Source: Myxococcus qinghaiensis
Lineage (GTDB): Bacteria; Myxococcota; Myxococcia; Myxococcales; Myxococcaceae
Length of the DNA stretch: 64,000 bases
NCBI RefSeq assembly: GCF_024198215.1
Contig: NZ_JAKCFA010000014.1
Location: 124,001-188,000 of the forward strand
Direction: 5' to 3'
Made by a program: the position numbers and the translations under genes. This document shows positions 42,598 to 51,781 of this stretch, in pieces (the first letter of the stretch is position 1; the number at the start of each line of letters is the position of its first letter). The notes below the pieces were generated by a model. The model did not search any database and was not told where the DNA came from. It saw only the letters and a list, made by a program, of their open reading frames with translations.

Positions 42598-42626
42598 CAT
42601 CGCCCCCGAGGCCCTCGGGAGCGATG
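42598..42626. terminator. second hairpin between convergent genes
   Basis: CATCGC (42598-42603) and CCCGAG (42605-42610) pair with CTCGGG (42614-42619) and GCGATG (42621-42626), one mismatch, 3-nt loop. It lies just beyond the stop of the outer-membrane barrel gene on the minus strand. Confidence 0.55.
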
Positions 42627-42641
42627 GGCCTGCGCGAGGCA

Positions 42642-43193
42642 CTACCAGACCATGCGCCAGCCGACGCCCAGCGTGAAGTACTGCTGCTGTTCGTCCGTTT
42701 CGTAGGTGTAGTTGTAGAGGTTCCGGTGGAGCCGCGCGTCGAGGGACAGGCGCAGCCAGTCCGCGGGGCGCACCTCCAGCTCCGCGCCCAGGGAGTAGCC
42801 CAGGTTGACGACGGAGCCGTGGTTGTAGCTCACGCCGAAGAGGGCCGCGGGCTGGACGCCGCCAAGGTCGACGCCCCAGCGCGCCAGCCCACCGACCTGG
42901 ACCAGGGGCTTGTTCATCAGGTTGTACAAGTGCTGCCCGCCATCGAGCGTGACCACCATCCGGGAGCCCGCTTTCGCGTAGATGGCGGCCTCCGGCCCCA
43001 CGGAGAGGTAGCGACCCAGGTGCTTGAGCAGGTGCAGCCGAACGCCCACGCCGCCATGAGTCTCCCCCTCGAGGTCCTCGCCGCTGAACGCCGCGCCCAC
43101 GCTCACGCCCAGCTCCAGGTCCGGGGGACGCGGTGCCTCCTGCGCCCATGCACTTCCGGCCACCAGCAGCCCCCCTGCGAATAACGCCTTCAT
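42642..43193 (-). CDS. outer-membrane beta-barrel protein
   Basis: A 183-residue exported protein with signal peptide MKALFAGGLLVAGSAWA. The mature part shows alternating hydrophobic and polar strands, about eight, with short turns (LELGVSVGAAF, GVGVRLHLLKHLGRYLSVG, LSLDARLHRNLYNYTY), and it ends in a terminal tryptophan (GVGWRMVW), the outer-membrane sorting signal. No enzymatic motif seen. The frame remains open upstream over the helicase terminus, but the signal sequence fixes the start at 43193. It may follow the helicase gene in one transcript (64-bp gap). Confidence 0.8.
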   Translation of the reverse strand: MKALFAGGLLVAGSAWAQEAPRPPDLELGVSVGAAFSGEDLEGETHGGVGVRLHLLKHLGRYLSVGPEAAIYAKAGSRMVVTLDGGQHLYNLMNKPLVQVGGLARWGVDLGGVQPAALFGVSYNHGSVVNLGYSLGAELEVRPADWLRLSLDARLHRNLYNYTYETDEQQQYFTLGVGWRMVW

Positions 43194-43257
43194 TTCAAAT
43201 CCTTCCACGAGACCCGGCCCAGACCGTGGAAGGCCCTGTACAAGTTCCAGGCCACCC

Positions 43258-45705
43258 TCACTCCGGCTTGGGTCCGCCCTGGGCTCCTCGCGCCCCGGCG
43301 CCACTGCCTCGGGGCGCGGGATGCGAACCCGCATGGGCGGGCTGTCCGTGGGCGGAGGGCTTGTTGCCTCGCCGTCGCCGACGACGTCGCTTCTGCGCGG
43401 CGCCTGGGCCCGCTGCGCCCCCCAATTCCCGGAGGACCGCGGCACGCGCGCCCGCGTCCAGTCGCAGCTCCTGGAAGAGCGCCTGCGCCTGCTGCGCGCC
43501 ATGAGGATGACGCAGCGCTTCGGAGAGCCGCTCGACGACATCGATTCGCAACGCCACGGAGCCCAGCACCTCGTACCCGAAGGCTCGCGCCTCCCGAGGG
43601 CCGAACGCGGAGGACTCCAGCGTGACGTCTCGCGGCACGCCCTTGGGCACGGGCTTCTGGAGGAACAGCGCCGTCAGCATGCTGCGGCGCTCCATCGCCG
43701 GTGGGGCGAGTGCGTCGACCACGTAGAAGTAGCGGCGGCCCTCGCGGACCCCCAGCGACCTCAGGCGCTCCTTCGACTCCTCATCCATCAGGCCCCACTG
43801 CTCCCAGGCCTCGGCCAGGGTAATCACCCCCACCCCCTCCGCCAGGCGGTAGGAGAGGCCCCGCGTCACGGGAGAGCGCCCCGCGCCGGTGAGGGACTCG
43901 GCGGGAAAGCCGCCCATCGCCTCGGTGACCAGATCTCTCGCCAGCGCTTGCAGCCGTCGCTCGAGCCGCCGTCGCGCGCCGCCCGTCCAGACCTCCGGCT
44001 CCGCGAGCGCGAGCTGCGGCGAGCGACGGTCCGTGCCACGCACCAGCCGCGCCAGGGGCTGCCCCTCGAAGGAGATGCTGCCCAGCGCATCCACCTCGAA
44101 CGTCTCGTGCGTGGCGTCGACGACGCGCTGGACGAACTGCTCCTCCGTCATCGCCCCACAGTCCGCGCCCGACACCTCGCCCAGCAGCAGCCCCAGCTTG
44201 GCGAAGGGGCTGTCGGAGCCGCTCGCGGCGGGCGTCGTCGTGGCCCGCACGAAGCGACGGGCGCTCCTGCGCGCGGCTCGCTGCACGAAGCGCTCGACGA
44301 GGCGCTCATGCAGCGCGTCCCCCAGCGCATCCTCGATGTGGCGCGTGCGCTCCTGCCACTGCTCGGCGTCATGCAGCCAGGACGAGCGCTGACTGATGTA
44401 CGTCCAGATGCGGATGGCGGCCAGCCGGTCCATCAGCGTGTGGAGGTCTCCCGACACGTCGTCGAGCGGCGACACCTGCTTGCCGAGCCACGTCGAGTCC
44501 AACGTCCCATCCCCCGCGGAGAGCTGGAGGAAGGTCTCCCGCAGCAGCCCGACGTGCTGGCCGAACAAACCCTTGCGGAAGTCGGGAATCTGGCAGACCT
44601 GCCACAGCAGCTCGACTGTCGCGCGGTCCGTCACCAGGTCTCGGACGGCGGGAATCTGGGAGAGGTCCTTGAGCGCATCGAAGTCATCCGCGCGTTCCAC
44701 CCGGACGAAGGCATTGTGGCGGGGCGCCCGGCACAGCGAGTCGAGCAGGGCCTCGGGGCTTTCGAAATCCAGCTCGGCGTTGCGCCAGATGAGGCTGCGC
44801 ACGGCGGGGAACTGGTGGGACTCGATGGCGGTGACCACCCGGGGGGACAGTTCCGCCAGCGTGTTCAGCATGCCGAAGCTGCCGTCATTCAGGTGACGAC
44901 CCGCGCGGCCGGCGATTTGAGCCAGCTCATCCGCGAAGAGGTCTCGCTGCTCGGCGCCGTCGTATTTGGACAGCGCGGCGAAGGCCACGTGGTTGAGGTC
45001 CAGGTTCAACCCCATGCCAATGGCATCCGTGGCCACCAGGTACTGCACCTCTCCGGATTGATACATCGCCACCTGGGCATTGCGGGTCCGGGGCGAGAGC
45101 GCGCCCAGCACCACGGCCACGCCGCCACGCAGCCTGCGGAGCGACTCGGCCAGTTCGTACACGCGGTCCGCGGAGAAGGCGACGACGGCCGAGCGTGGCG
45201 GCAGGCTCTTCAGGGAGCGCCGCCCGGCATACCGGAGCTGCGACAGGCGGGTGGCGCGCTTCACCGAGGCGTGGGGGATGAGCGACTGGAGCATCGGCCG
45301 CATCGTGTCCGCGCCGAGGAACCAGGTCTCCTTGCGTCCCCGCGCGTGCAGCAGGCGGTCGGTGAAGACATGGCCGCGCTCGCGGTGGGCGGCGAGCTGG
45401 ATTTCATCCACGGCGAGGAAGTCGACCTTGCGGTCCAGCGGCATCGCCTCGACGGTGCAGATCCAATAGTCGGGGCGCGGGGGGAGCCGCTTCTCCTCGC
45501 CTGTCATCAAGGCCACCCGCCCCTCGCCCACACGGGCGGTCACCCGGTCGTAGACCTCACGGGCGAGCAGGCGCAGGGGCAGCCCCATCATCCCCGAGTC
45601 GTGTTCGAGCATGCGCTCGATGGCCCGGTGCGTCTTCCCCGTGTTCGTGGGCCCCAGCTCCGCCACGACGATGGCGGCCGAGCGGCTGGGCGGACTGGCG
45701 TTCAT
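43258..45705 (-). CDS. SUV3-type ATP-dependent RNA helicase
   Basis: An 815-residue superfamily 2 helicase. Walker A GPTNTGKT at 18-25, DEIQ box at 100-103, and motif VI QIAGRAGR at 263-270 mark the SUV3 subgroup, known from the mitochondrial RNA degradosome and from bacteria such as alphaproteobacteria and myxobacteria. The region after residue 320 is helical, with a SUV3 C-terminal-like part, and extends far beyond the usual end. The last 60 residues form a low-complexity basic tail (KRRRRRRRG followed by His/Gly/Ala-rich sequence) that could bind RNA. It is divergent from the DinB gene, with a 91-bp gap. Confidence 0.9.
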   Translation of the reverse strand: MNASPPSRSAAIVVAELGPTNTGKTHRAIERMLEHDSGMMGLPLRLLAREVYDRVTARVGEGRVALMTGEEKRLPPRPDYWICTVEAMPLDRKVDFLAVDEIQLAAHRERGHVFTDRLLHARGRKETWFLGADTMRPMLQSLIPHASVKRATRLSQLRYAGRRSLKSLPPRSAVVAFSADRVYELAESLRRLRGGVAVVLGALSPRTRNAQVAMYQSGEVQYLVATDAIGMGLNLDLNHVAFAALSKYDGAEQRDLFADELAQIAGRAGRHLNDGSFGMLNTLAELSPRVVTAIESHQFPAVRSLIWRNAELDFESPEALLDSLCRAPRHNAFVRVERADDFDALKDLSQIPAVRDLVTDRATVELLWQVCQIPDFRKGLFGQHVGLLRETFLQLSAGDGTLDSTWLGKQVSPLDDVSGDLHTLMDRLAAIRIWTYISQRSSWLHDAEQWQERTRHIEDALGDALHERLVERFVQRAARRSARRFVRATTTPAASGSDSPFAKLGLLLGEVSGADCGAMTEEQFVQRVVDATHETFEVDALGSISFEGQPLARLVRGTDRRSPQLALAEPEVWTGGARRRLERRLQALARDLVTEAMGGFPAESLTGAGRSPVTRGLSYRLAEGVGVITLAEAWEQWGLMDEESKERLRSLGVREGRRYFYVVDALAPPAMERRSMLTALFLQKPVPKGVPRDVTLESSAFGPREARAFGYEVLGSVALRIDVVERLSEALRHPHGAQQAQALFQELRLDAGARAAVLRELGGAAGPGAAQKRRRRRRRGNKPSAHGQPAHAGSHPAPRGSGAGARGAQGGPKPE

Positions 45706-45796
45706 TGGGGGCAGTCTAACCTCAGGAGGAGCCCTGCGCCGCAGGCCGCGCCTGCGCCATGGACGTCACCCGAGGAAGCCTCCTAGCTTGCGGCCC

Positions 45797-46324
45797 ATGA
45801 CCCATCCCGTCAGAGACACACTCCTCGGGCAGCTCGACATCGCGTGGGCGCTCACCTGTTACCATCTCGAGGGATTGACCACGGAGGAGTGCCTGCGCCG
45901 CCCGGGCCGCGTGGGCCTCCACGTCCAGCAGGGCGAGGACGGACTGTGGCGCGCGGAGTGGCCCGAGCACGAGGGCTATGACCTGGGGCCCGCGAGCGTG
46001 GCCTGGCTGACGTGGCACCTGGGCTTCTGGTGGTCCATGGTGCTCAACCACTCGTTCGGCGATGCGACGCTGACGCGAGAGGCCGTGTCCTGGCCCGGCA
46101 CCGCCGACGAAGTCCGCGCCTGGATTTCGCGGCTGCACGGCGAATGGCGGGGACACATCGAGCGGCTCGGCGACGAGGACCTGCGCTCCACGGAGCGAAC
46201 GCGCTGGCCCCTTCAGGGCAAGCCCTTCGGCGACATCGTCGGCTGGGCCTCGCTCGAATTGATGAAGAACGCGGCGGAGCTGGGCTACGCGCGCTTCGTC
46301 CTCGCGGCCGCAAAGGTGCCCTAG
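45797..46324 (+). CDS. DinB-family protein
   Basis: A 175-residue four-helix-bundle protein of the DinB/YfiT superfamily. MTHPVRDTLLGQLDIAWALT begins at ATG 45797. A histidine near position 20 (CYHLEGLT), His in AWLTWHLGFWW, and the C-terminal NAAELGYARFVLA fit the pattern of the metal-binding helices, although the third histidine is not obvious because the last helix reads ELMKNAAELG. Members include thiol transferases and uncharacterised stress proteins. Role unknown. Confidence 0.82.
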   Translation: MTHPVRDTLLGQLDIAWALTCYHLEGLTTEECLRRPGRVGLHVQQGEDGLWRAEWPEHEGYDLGPASVAWLTWHLGFWWSMVLNHSFGDATLTREAVSWPGTADEVRAWISRLHGEWRGHIERLGDEDLRSTERTRWPLQGKPFGDIVGWASLELMKNAAELGYARFVLAAAKVP

Positions 46325-46406
46325 TCGGCCCCCGGGTTAACCCTTACGCAATTCCTCGCAGCCCACGACAAAGTCAACCACCCACCAATCCCAAATCCGC
46401 AATCGC

Positions 46407-46434
46407 TTGCGTCTACGGACTTAAATAGTAAATC
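46407..46434 (+). promoter_or_regulatory. possible sigma-70 promoter
   Basis: TTGCGT (46407-46412) and TAAATC (46429-46434) are separated by 16 bp in the most A+T-rich stretch of this region, about 100 bp upstream of the small secreted protein gene. The match is partial. Confidence 0.3.
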
Positions 46435-46536
46435 GAGATTAGCACAGAAAACACCAAATCCGTGCCCGAGTCCCTCTCCTCGGCCTTGGTGTTTCCGCGC
46501 GGCTGACAAACCCGATGGAACCCAAGGAGCAGGTCC

Positions 46537-46911
46537 ATGAGCATCAAGACGAGCGTTGTGAGGCTGGGCGTCGCGATGGGACTTCTGGTCAGCGGCACGG
46601 CCTCCGCCGCGTGCTGGTCGTGGGCGTCCGGACCCACGTACGAGAACCGGTGGGTGGCCGGGCTGGACAACGTCACCGGGAGTGGGGATGACACGTCGGT
46701 GCTGACCGACAACGGGCTCTTGCGCGCCTACTTCCCAGCGCAGTGCTCGGGCGCGTACGGCTGCGACGTGGTCCAGTATTCCATCCAGTGGTTCAACGGC
46801 TCGTGGCAGACCTTCACGCCGGGCGTGAACGACGCCGACCCGGCGGGCTACGCGCGCCGGTCCTGGGCGTACTTCTACGACCACAACTTCCAGGCCACTG
46901 TCTGCAATTGA
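46537..46911 (+). CDS. small secreted protein
   Basis: A 124-residue exported protein. Signal peptide MSIKTSVVRLGVAMGLLVSG with likely cleavage after ASA; ribosome-binding site AAGGAGCAGG upstream. The mature 100 residues are rich in aromatic residues, with four cysteines (one at the mature N-terminus, two close together in QCSGAYGC, one second from the C-terminus), suggesting two disulfides. A later stretch reads VVQYSIQWFNGSWQTF. I do not recognise the family; sequence resembles beta-sheet extracellular proteins. Confidence 0.75.
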   Translation: MSIKTSVVRLGVAMGLLVSGTASAACWSWASGPTYENRWVAGLDNVTGSGDDTSVLTDNGLLRAYFPAQCSGAYGCDVVQYSIQWFNGSWQTFTPGVNDADPAGYARRSWAYFYDHNFQATVCN

Positions 46912-46943
46912 GCCAGCGAGCCTGGTGACAGGCACTCCCGCGT

Positions 46944-46971
46944 CCCGGCCCTCTTCCCGATGGGGGCCGGG
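46944..46971. terminator. hairpin between convergent genes
   Basis: CCCGGCCC (46944-46951) pairs with GGGCCGGG (46964-46971), 12-nt loop, between the stop of the small secreted protein gene and the stop of the GXWXG-domain gene. Confidence 0.6.
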
Positions 46972-46976
46972 GCGCC

Positions 46977-47480
46977 CTACGTGTCGTCCCGCCGCAGCAC
47001 GAAGAAGTACGGCGCGGCCATCCCCCGGGCGTCCATCAATCCCAGCAGCGTGTTCGCGTCCACCTTCCTGAACACGTCATTCGTGGGCCAGTCGTCGTAG
47101 ATCATCGTCGCGCTGACCTTGTCCCGGTACACCGTCAGGCGCAGGCGCGCCTTGAACTTCCCGGTCTCCACATCCGCCCGGTGCGGTCCCACGAGTCCGC
47201 GAATCGTCGGCGACGGCCACTTCCTCGGGTCGACCGGGAACACCGACGCGCGGTCCTCCGTGTAGAACAGCAGCGGGTGCACGCTCTCGTCGTCGATGAA
47301 CCGCTTGCCGTACCACCCCGTCGCGCCGAGCATTCCATCCATCGGGTGCCCCGTCAGGAGCTCACTGCCCTTCCAGGTGCCGCGCATGAACTCCAGCTCC
47401 ACCGCGGGCAGGCTGTCGAACAACTCGAGCGCCGCCTGAGGTTCCAGCCGCCCCGCGCTCACCGCTTCGTCGAAGGTCAT
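46977..47480 (-). CDS. GXWXG and DUF4334 domain protein
   Basis: A 167-residue cytoplasmic protein. The first half has the GXWXG motif in FMRGTWKGSELLTGHP, and the second half the DUF4334 pattern (ARLRLTVYRDKVSATMIYDDWP). The pair is often found together in bacteria; the function is not established. Its ATG overlaps the stop of the alcohol dehydrogenase gene by 4 nt, so translation is coupled, and the two probably work together on the same compound. Confidence 0.85.
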   Translation of the reverse strand: MTFDEAVSAGRLEPQAALELFDSLPAVELEFMRGTWKGSELLTGHPMDGMLGATGWYGKRFIDDESVHPLLFYTEDRASVFPVDPRKWPSPTIRGLVGPHRADVETGKFKARLRLTVYRDKVSATMIYDDWPTNDVFRKVDANTLLGLMDARGMAAPYFFVLRRDDT

Positions 47481-48597
47481 CGCGTGCTTCCTCCGTGCAT
47501 GCGCAGCACGGGCTTGATGACCGTGCGCGCTTCCATGTCGTGAACCGCGTCGTTGATGGCCTCGAAGTCGTAGGAGCGGCTCAGCTTCTCCAGCGGGAAC
47601 CGCCCCTCCGCGTGCAACGCCACCATCCTGGGGATGAAGTTCTTCGGGTCCGCATCCCCCTCGATGATGCCCACCAGCCGCTTGCCGAAGAGCAGCCGCG
47701 TCATCGAGAGCGTCACTTCCGACGCCTCGGGGCTGGGAAGGCCCAGGAGGCCACACGTGCCCAAGGGGCGCGTCACCTCGAACGCCTGACGCAGCACCTG
47801 CGGGATGCCGACACACTCCAACGCGAAGTCCACCCCGCCCCGGGTGCGCTTGAGCATCGTCTTCGTCAGCTCGGGCTCCGTCGCCAGGTACGTGTCGGTG
47901 GCGCCCAGCTCGCGCGCCAGCTCCAGCCGGCCGGCGTCCAGATCCACCGCGAGGATGCTCGCCGCGCCAGCGACACGCGCCGCCATGACCGCCGCGAGCC
48001 CCACCGCACCCACACCGAAGACGGCGAGCTGCTGCCCCGATTGGAGCTTGAACGCTTCCAGCACCGCCCCGGCGCCTGTCTGGAACCCACAGCCCAGCGG
48101 AGCGAGCAGTTCGAGCGGCGCCTTCCGGTCCACCTTCACCGCGTTGTGCTGGTGCGCCAGCACGTGGGTGGCGAACGAGGACTGGTGGAAGAAGCCCGAG
48201 CGGATGGGAGCCCCACGCCACCGCATGGGGAAGGAGCCATCCGGTCGCGCACCGGAGAAGTTCCCCGCGTACCCGCGCTCACAGTAGGCGGGATGCCCCC
48301 GCTCACACGTGCCACAGGCTCGGCAGGAGTAATAGCTGAGCACCACCGCGTCCCCGGGCTCGAAGCCCGTCACGCCCTCCCCACCGCCTCCACCACCCCC
48401 GCGCCCTCGTGGCCGAGCACCGCGGGGAAGGGGAACCGCCCCGCACCCGCCCGGTAGGTGAGGTCCGTGTGACAGATGCCACTGGCTGTCACGCGAACCC
48501 GCAGCTCACCCGCTCCAGGGCCGTCCAGTTCGACCTCGTCGAGCACGAAGGGACCGCCCACCGCTTGTACCAGCGCCGCACGCACCGGAAGACCCAT
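47477..48597 (-). pseudogene. zinc alcohol dehydrogenase interrupted by frameshift
   Basis: Medium-chain zinc alcohol dehydrogenase, aryl-alcohol type, read in two frames. The first 75 codons (48597 to 48370) hold GICHTDL with the first zinc ligand and GHEGAGVVEAVG, then stop. The rest, from GTG 48373 to 47477, has VTGFEPGDAVVLSYYSC, structural zinc cysteines (CRACGTC and a later C), the second catalytic Cys in PLGCGFQTG, NAD motif GVGAVGLAAV and AVDLDAGRLELARELGA. One extra G in the run near 48380 would restore VGEGVTGFEPGD, the normal sequence. It is either a true one-base deletion or a sequence error in a G-run; everything else is intact and the gene is coupled to a GXWXG protein. Confidence 0.88.
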
Positions 48598-48609
48598 GGG
48601 GATGCATTA

Positions 48610-48624
48610 TTGGCAGATTGCCAA
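48610..48624. promoter_or_regulatory. operator-like palindrome TTGGCA-N3-TGCCAA
   Basis: A perfect 6-bp inverted repeat (TTGGCA, GAT, TGCCAA) begins 12 bp upstream of the alcohol dehydrogenase start codon. It is in an A+T-richer patch of the 253-bp region divergent from the FG-GAP lipoprotein gene. Position and symmetry suit a repressor site over the dehydrogenase leader. Confidence 0.45.
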
Positions 48625-48850
48625 CGAAGGTGCCACCGAACTCAGCGTCCACACCACTCGCCACCAGCAGGGCTCACATTCCAGCCAGCCACGCTTTCCG
48701 ACGCGTCATCGTGACATTCATCAACCTGGGCCAATGGCAGGCATTCGTCGGAGTCCCTCCTCCGAGTTCAATTCCGACTCACTTGCAGCATTTTCCGACA
48801 GTCTCCTATAGACGGAAATCGCAGAAAAACCCAAACCCAGGACACGGAAT

Positions 48851-51709
48851 ATGCATTTGACAAGAACACCCCACGGGAAGAGGACTTGGAGCGCGCGGCT
48901 GTCTGTCGCGGGACTGCTGGCGCTGTCAGCCTGCGGAGAGACCGCGCTCCCCATCGCCCCGGAAGCCGAGTCCCTGGGTGAGGTCGCCTCGGCGGCGAAC
49001 GGCGAGTGCCAGGTCCAGCCGCCCTTCGACCCGAACTTCGAGCCGGAGCTGGAGTGGGCGTGGAGTTCGAGCACCGTCATGCCGACCCACGTCCAAGTCA
49101 TGATGTCGCCCATCGTCGTGGAGGTGAACGGCGACGGTGTCCCGGACGTCGTCTTCAGCAGCTTCGTCGGCAGCAACTACACCACCAACGGCGTGTTGCG
49201 AGCGCTCAGCGGCGCGGACGGCAGCGAGCTGTGGACGGTGACGGACCCGGCCCTGCGCGTGCGTGCCGCGGCGAGCATCGCGGGCGCGGACATCGACGGT
49301 GACGGACTGGTGGAGCTGTGTGCCATTCCGGAGAGCGGCACGGGCCTGCTCTGTTTCGAGAACACGGGCGCGTTCAAGTTCCGGACGACAACCTCCCAGA
49401 ACAACTGGGGCGGCCCGTCGTTCGCGGACCTGGACGGCGACGGCACGGTGGAGATCCTCAACGGCCAATACGTCTTCAGCAACACCGGCGTGTTGAAGTG
49501 GACGGGCACGGATTCCATTGGTGGCCCCCAGGGCCCCATCTCCTTCGCCGCGGACATCGATGGTGACGGCCTGCAGGAGGTGGTCAACGGCCGGTCCATC
49601 TACCGCCATGACGGCACGCTCAAGTGCCGGAACACGAGCATCGGCAACGGCCTGGCGGGTGTGGCCAACTTCGATGCGGACTCGAACGGAGAAGTCGTCG
49701 TGGTCAGCGGCAGCATCGTCTCCCTGATGGATGACGACTGCACCTTGCGCTGGAGCTGGGTGATTCCCGGTGGCGGCAACGGCGGCGCGCCCAACATCGC
49801 GGACTTCGACGCGGACGGCTCGCCGGAAGTGGGGGTGGCGGGTGCACGCAGCTATGTCGTCTTCGAGACCGATGGCACGTGGAAGTGGCACAGCTCCACC
49901 CAGGACCAGAGCTCGAACGTGACGGGCTCGTCCACCTTCGACTTCGAGGGCGACGGTCGCGCCGAGGTCGTCTACGCCGACGAGGTCCGCCTGCGCATCT
50001 ACGACGGTGCCACGGGCGCGGTGCGCTTCGATGTGGCCCATGCTTCCGGGACGACCTACGAGAACCCGCTCATCGTCGACGTGGACGCGGACGACAACGC
50101 CGAAATCGTCGTCGCGTCGAACAACTACAGCAGGGCCGGCCCCACCGGCATTCGCGTGTTCCGTGACCGCAAGGACGGCTGGGTGAACACGCGTCGCATC
50201 TGGAACCAGCACGCGTACTCCGTCACGAACGTCAACGACAACGGTACCATCCCCGCGCACCCCGTCGAGAACTGGCGCACGCCGGGACTCAACACGTTCC
50301 GCGCCAACAGCCAGGGCAATGGCACCACCAGCCCCTACGCCGCCGCCGACGTGACGGTGACGGAGGTCACCTCGTCGTGCGATAGGACCACGGGCACGCT
50401 GAGCCTGCACGCCCGCGTCAACAACCAGGGTGACGCGGCCACCTCGGCGGGCCTGCGCGTGGCCTTCTACCAGGGCAACCCCACCTCCGGCGGCACGCTG
50501 CTGGGCGTGGGCATCCTCCCCACGGTGCTGAGCGCGGGGAGCAGCGCGGTGGTGAGTCTGGCGCTCGCCTCGGCGCCGGGTGGCACCACGGTTGTCTTTG
50601 CCAAGGCGGACGATGACGGCACCGGCGTCGGTCGCGAGACGGAGTGCATCGAGACCAACAACGCGGGCAGCGCGCCCGTCAGCCTCGCCTGCTCCACCAA
50701 CGAGCCTCCCGTGGCCGTCTGCCGCGACGTGGCCGTCAACGCCAGCCCCACCACCTGCAACGCGGCCGCGAGCGTGGACAACGGCAGCTACGACCCGGAC
50801 GAGCAGCCCGGCCCCTTCTCCGTGTCACAGGCGCCCACGGGGCCCTTCGGCCCGGGCACGCACTCCGTCACGCTGACGGTGTCGGACGGACAGGCCAGCG
50901 ACACGTGCACGGCCACCGTCACCGTGGTGGACGTCACCCCGCCGGTCATCGTCTGCCCGCCCGAGCGCATCGTCGAGACCACCGGGCCTGACGGTGCCTT
51001 CGTCACGCCCGCGGCGGCCACCGTCTCCGACGCCTGTGGCGCGCAGGTCAGCGGTCCGGCCGCTGGCACCTATCCGCGTGGAACGACGGCGGTGACGTAC
51101 ACGGCCACCGACGCGGCGGGCAACAGCGCCTCCTGCACCACGGCCATCCACGTCGTCGACTCCGAGGGCACGCCTCCCAACCTCATCATGTGCGACGTGC
51201 CGCGCTACACGTCCGCCGCGCAGGTGAAGGCGTGCGGCTGGGCCACCGCCAGCCCTGGCGGCGCGCCCATCAGCGTGGTGCTGCTCTCCATCGACGGGGG
51301 CGCCCCCGTGCGCCTCACGCCGGACGCGGGCGGCGGCCACGTCGTCGAGTGGCTGAGCCTGGCGGAAGGCCACCACACCCTCACGCTCACCGTCATCGCC
51401 ACGGACGGCGGCATCGCCACCGAGAGCCGGCAGGTGACGGTGGACCGCACCGCGCCTCTGCTCCGCCTCATCGCGCCGGACCTCGAGGAGGCGCAGCCGC
51501 TCACGGTGGACGTCGTCACCGAGGTGACGGACCTCACGCCCGTCCACGTGACGGCCAACTGGGTCAGCGGCACTGACGTCGGCGCGGGGACGAACCTGGC
51601 GACCACGCCCGTGACGTTCTCTGGCCCCGGCTCGCACCTGGTGCTCATCCGCGCCACGGACGCCGCTGGTAACACGGCCGAGCAGGTCATCCAGGTTCAG
51701 GTCCAGTAG
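48851..51709 (+). CDS. FG-GAP/CARDB/HYR surface lipoprotein
   Basis: A 952-residue exported lipoprotein. Signal peptide ends LLALSAC. Residues 70-460 are FG-GAP/VCBS-type beta-propeller repeats with calcium-binding loops of the form DxDGDG (ADIDGDGLVELC, DLDGDGTVEI, DFDADGSPEVGV). Residues 500-620 form a CARDB domain (LHARVNNQGDAAT). Two HYR-like domains follow (SVDNGSYDPDEQPG, TATVTVVDVTPPVIVCPPER, VTYTATDAAGNSASCTT), and the C-terminus has further Ig-like strands (RATDAAGNTAEQVIQVQ). This architecture indicates a large calcium-stabilised surface adhesin or matrix protein. Function inferred from domains. Confidence 0.88.
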   Translation: MHLTRTPHGKRTWSARLSVAGLLALSACGETALPIAPEAESLGEVASAANGECQVQPPFDPNFEPELEWAWSSSTVMPTHVQVMMSPIVVEVNGDGVPDVVFSSFVGSNYTTNGVLRALSGADGSELWTVTDPALRVRAAASIAGADIDGDGLVELCAIPESGTGLLCFENTGAFKFRTTTSQNNWGGPSFADLDGDGTVEILNGQYVFSNTGVLKWTGTDSIGGPQGPISFAADIDGDGLQEVVNGRSIYRHDGTLKCRNTSIGNGLAGVANFDADSNGEVVVVSGSIVSLMDDDCTLRWSWVIPGGGNGGAPNIADFDADGSPEVGVAGARSYVVFETDGTWKWHSSTQDQSSNVTGSSTFDFEGDGRAEVVYADEVRLRIYDGATGAVRFDVAHASGTTYENPLIVDVDADDNAEIVVASNNYSRAGPTGIRVFRDRKDGWVNTRRIWNQHAYSVTNVNDNGTIPAHPVENWRTPGLNTFRANSQGNGTTSPYAAADVTVTEVTSSCDRTTGTLSLHARVNNQGDAATSAGLRVAFYQGNPTSGGTLLGVGILPTVLSAGSSAVVSLALASAPGGTTVVFAKADDDGTGVGRETECIETNNAGSAPVSLACSTNEPPVAVCRDVAVNASPTTCNAAASVDNGSYDPDEQPGPFSVSQAPTGPFGPGTHSVTLTVSDGQASDTCTATVTVVDVTPPVIVCPPERIVETTGPDGAFVTPAAATVSDACGAQVSGPAAGTYPRGTTAVTYTATDAAGNSASCTTAIHVVDSEGTPPNLIMCDVPRYTSAAQVKACGWATASPGGAPISVVLLSIDGGAPVRLTPDAGGGHVVEWLSLAEGHHTLTLTVIATDGGIATESRQVTVDRTAPLLRLIAPDLEEAQPLTVDVVTEVTDLTPVHVTANWVSGTDVGAGTNLATTPVTFSGPGSHLVLIRATDAAGNTAEQVIQVQVQ

Positions 51710-51718
51710 CGAAGGTTC

Positions 51719-51755
51719 GGGCGCGCGAACAAGGCGTCAACGTGTTCGCGCGCCC
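51719..51755. terminator. strong hairpin between convergent genes
   Basis: GGGCGCGCGAACA (51719-51731) pairs perfectly with 51743-51755 (13 bp, 11-nt loop), just after the FG-GAP lipoprotein stop and before the stop of the small lipoprotein on the other strand. Confidence 0.75.
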
Positions 51756-51781
51756 CAGCGCGGCCAGTGCATCCACCGCGC

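Noticed and set aside
48370-48390. Programmed frameshift in the alcohol dehydrogenase gene
   Set aside because: No slippery heptamer of the known types or stimulating structure is evident; a single missing G is simpler. Kept only as a minor possibility.
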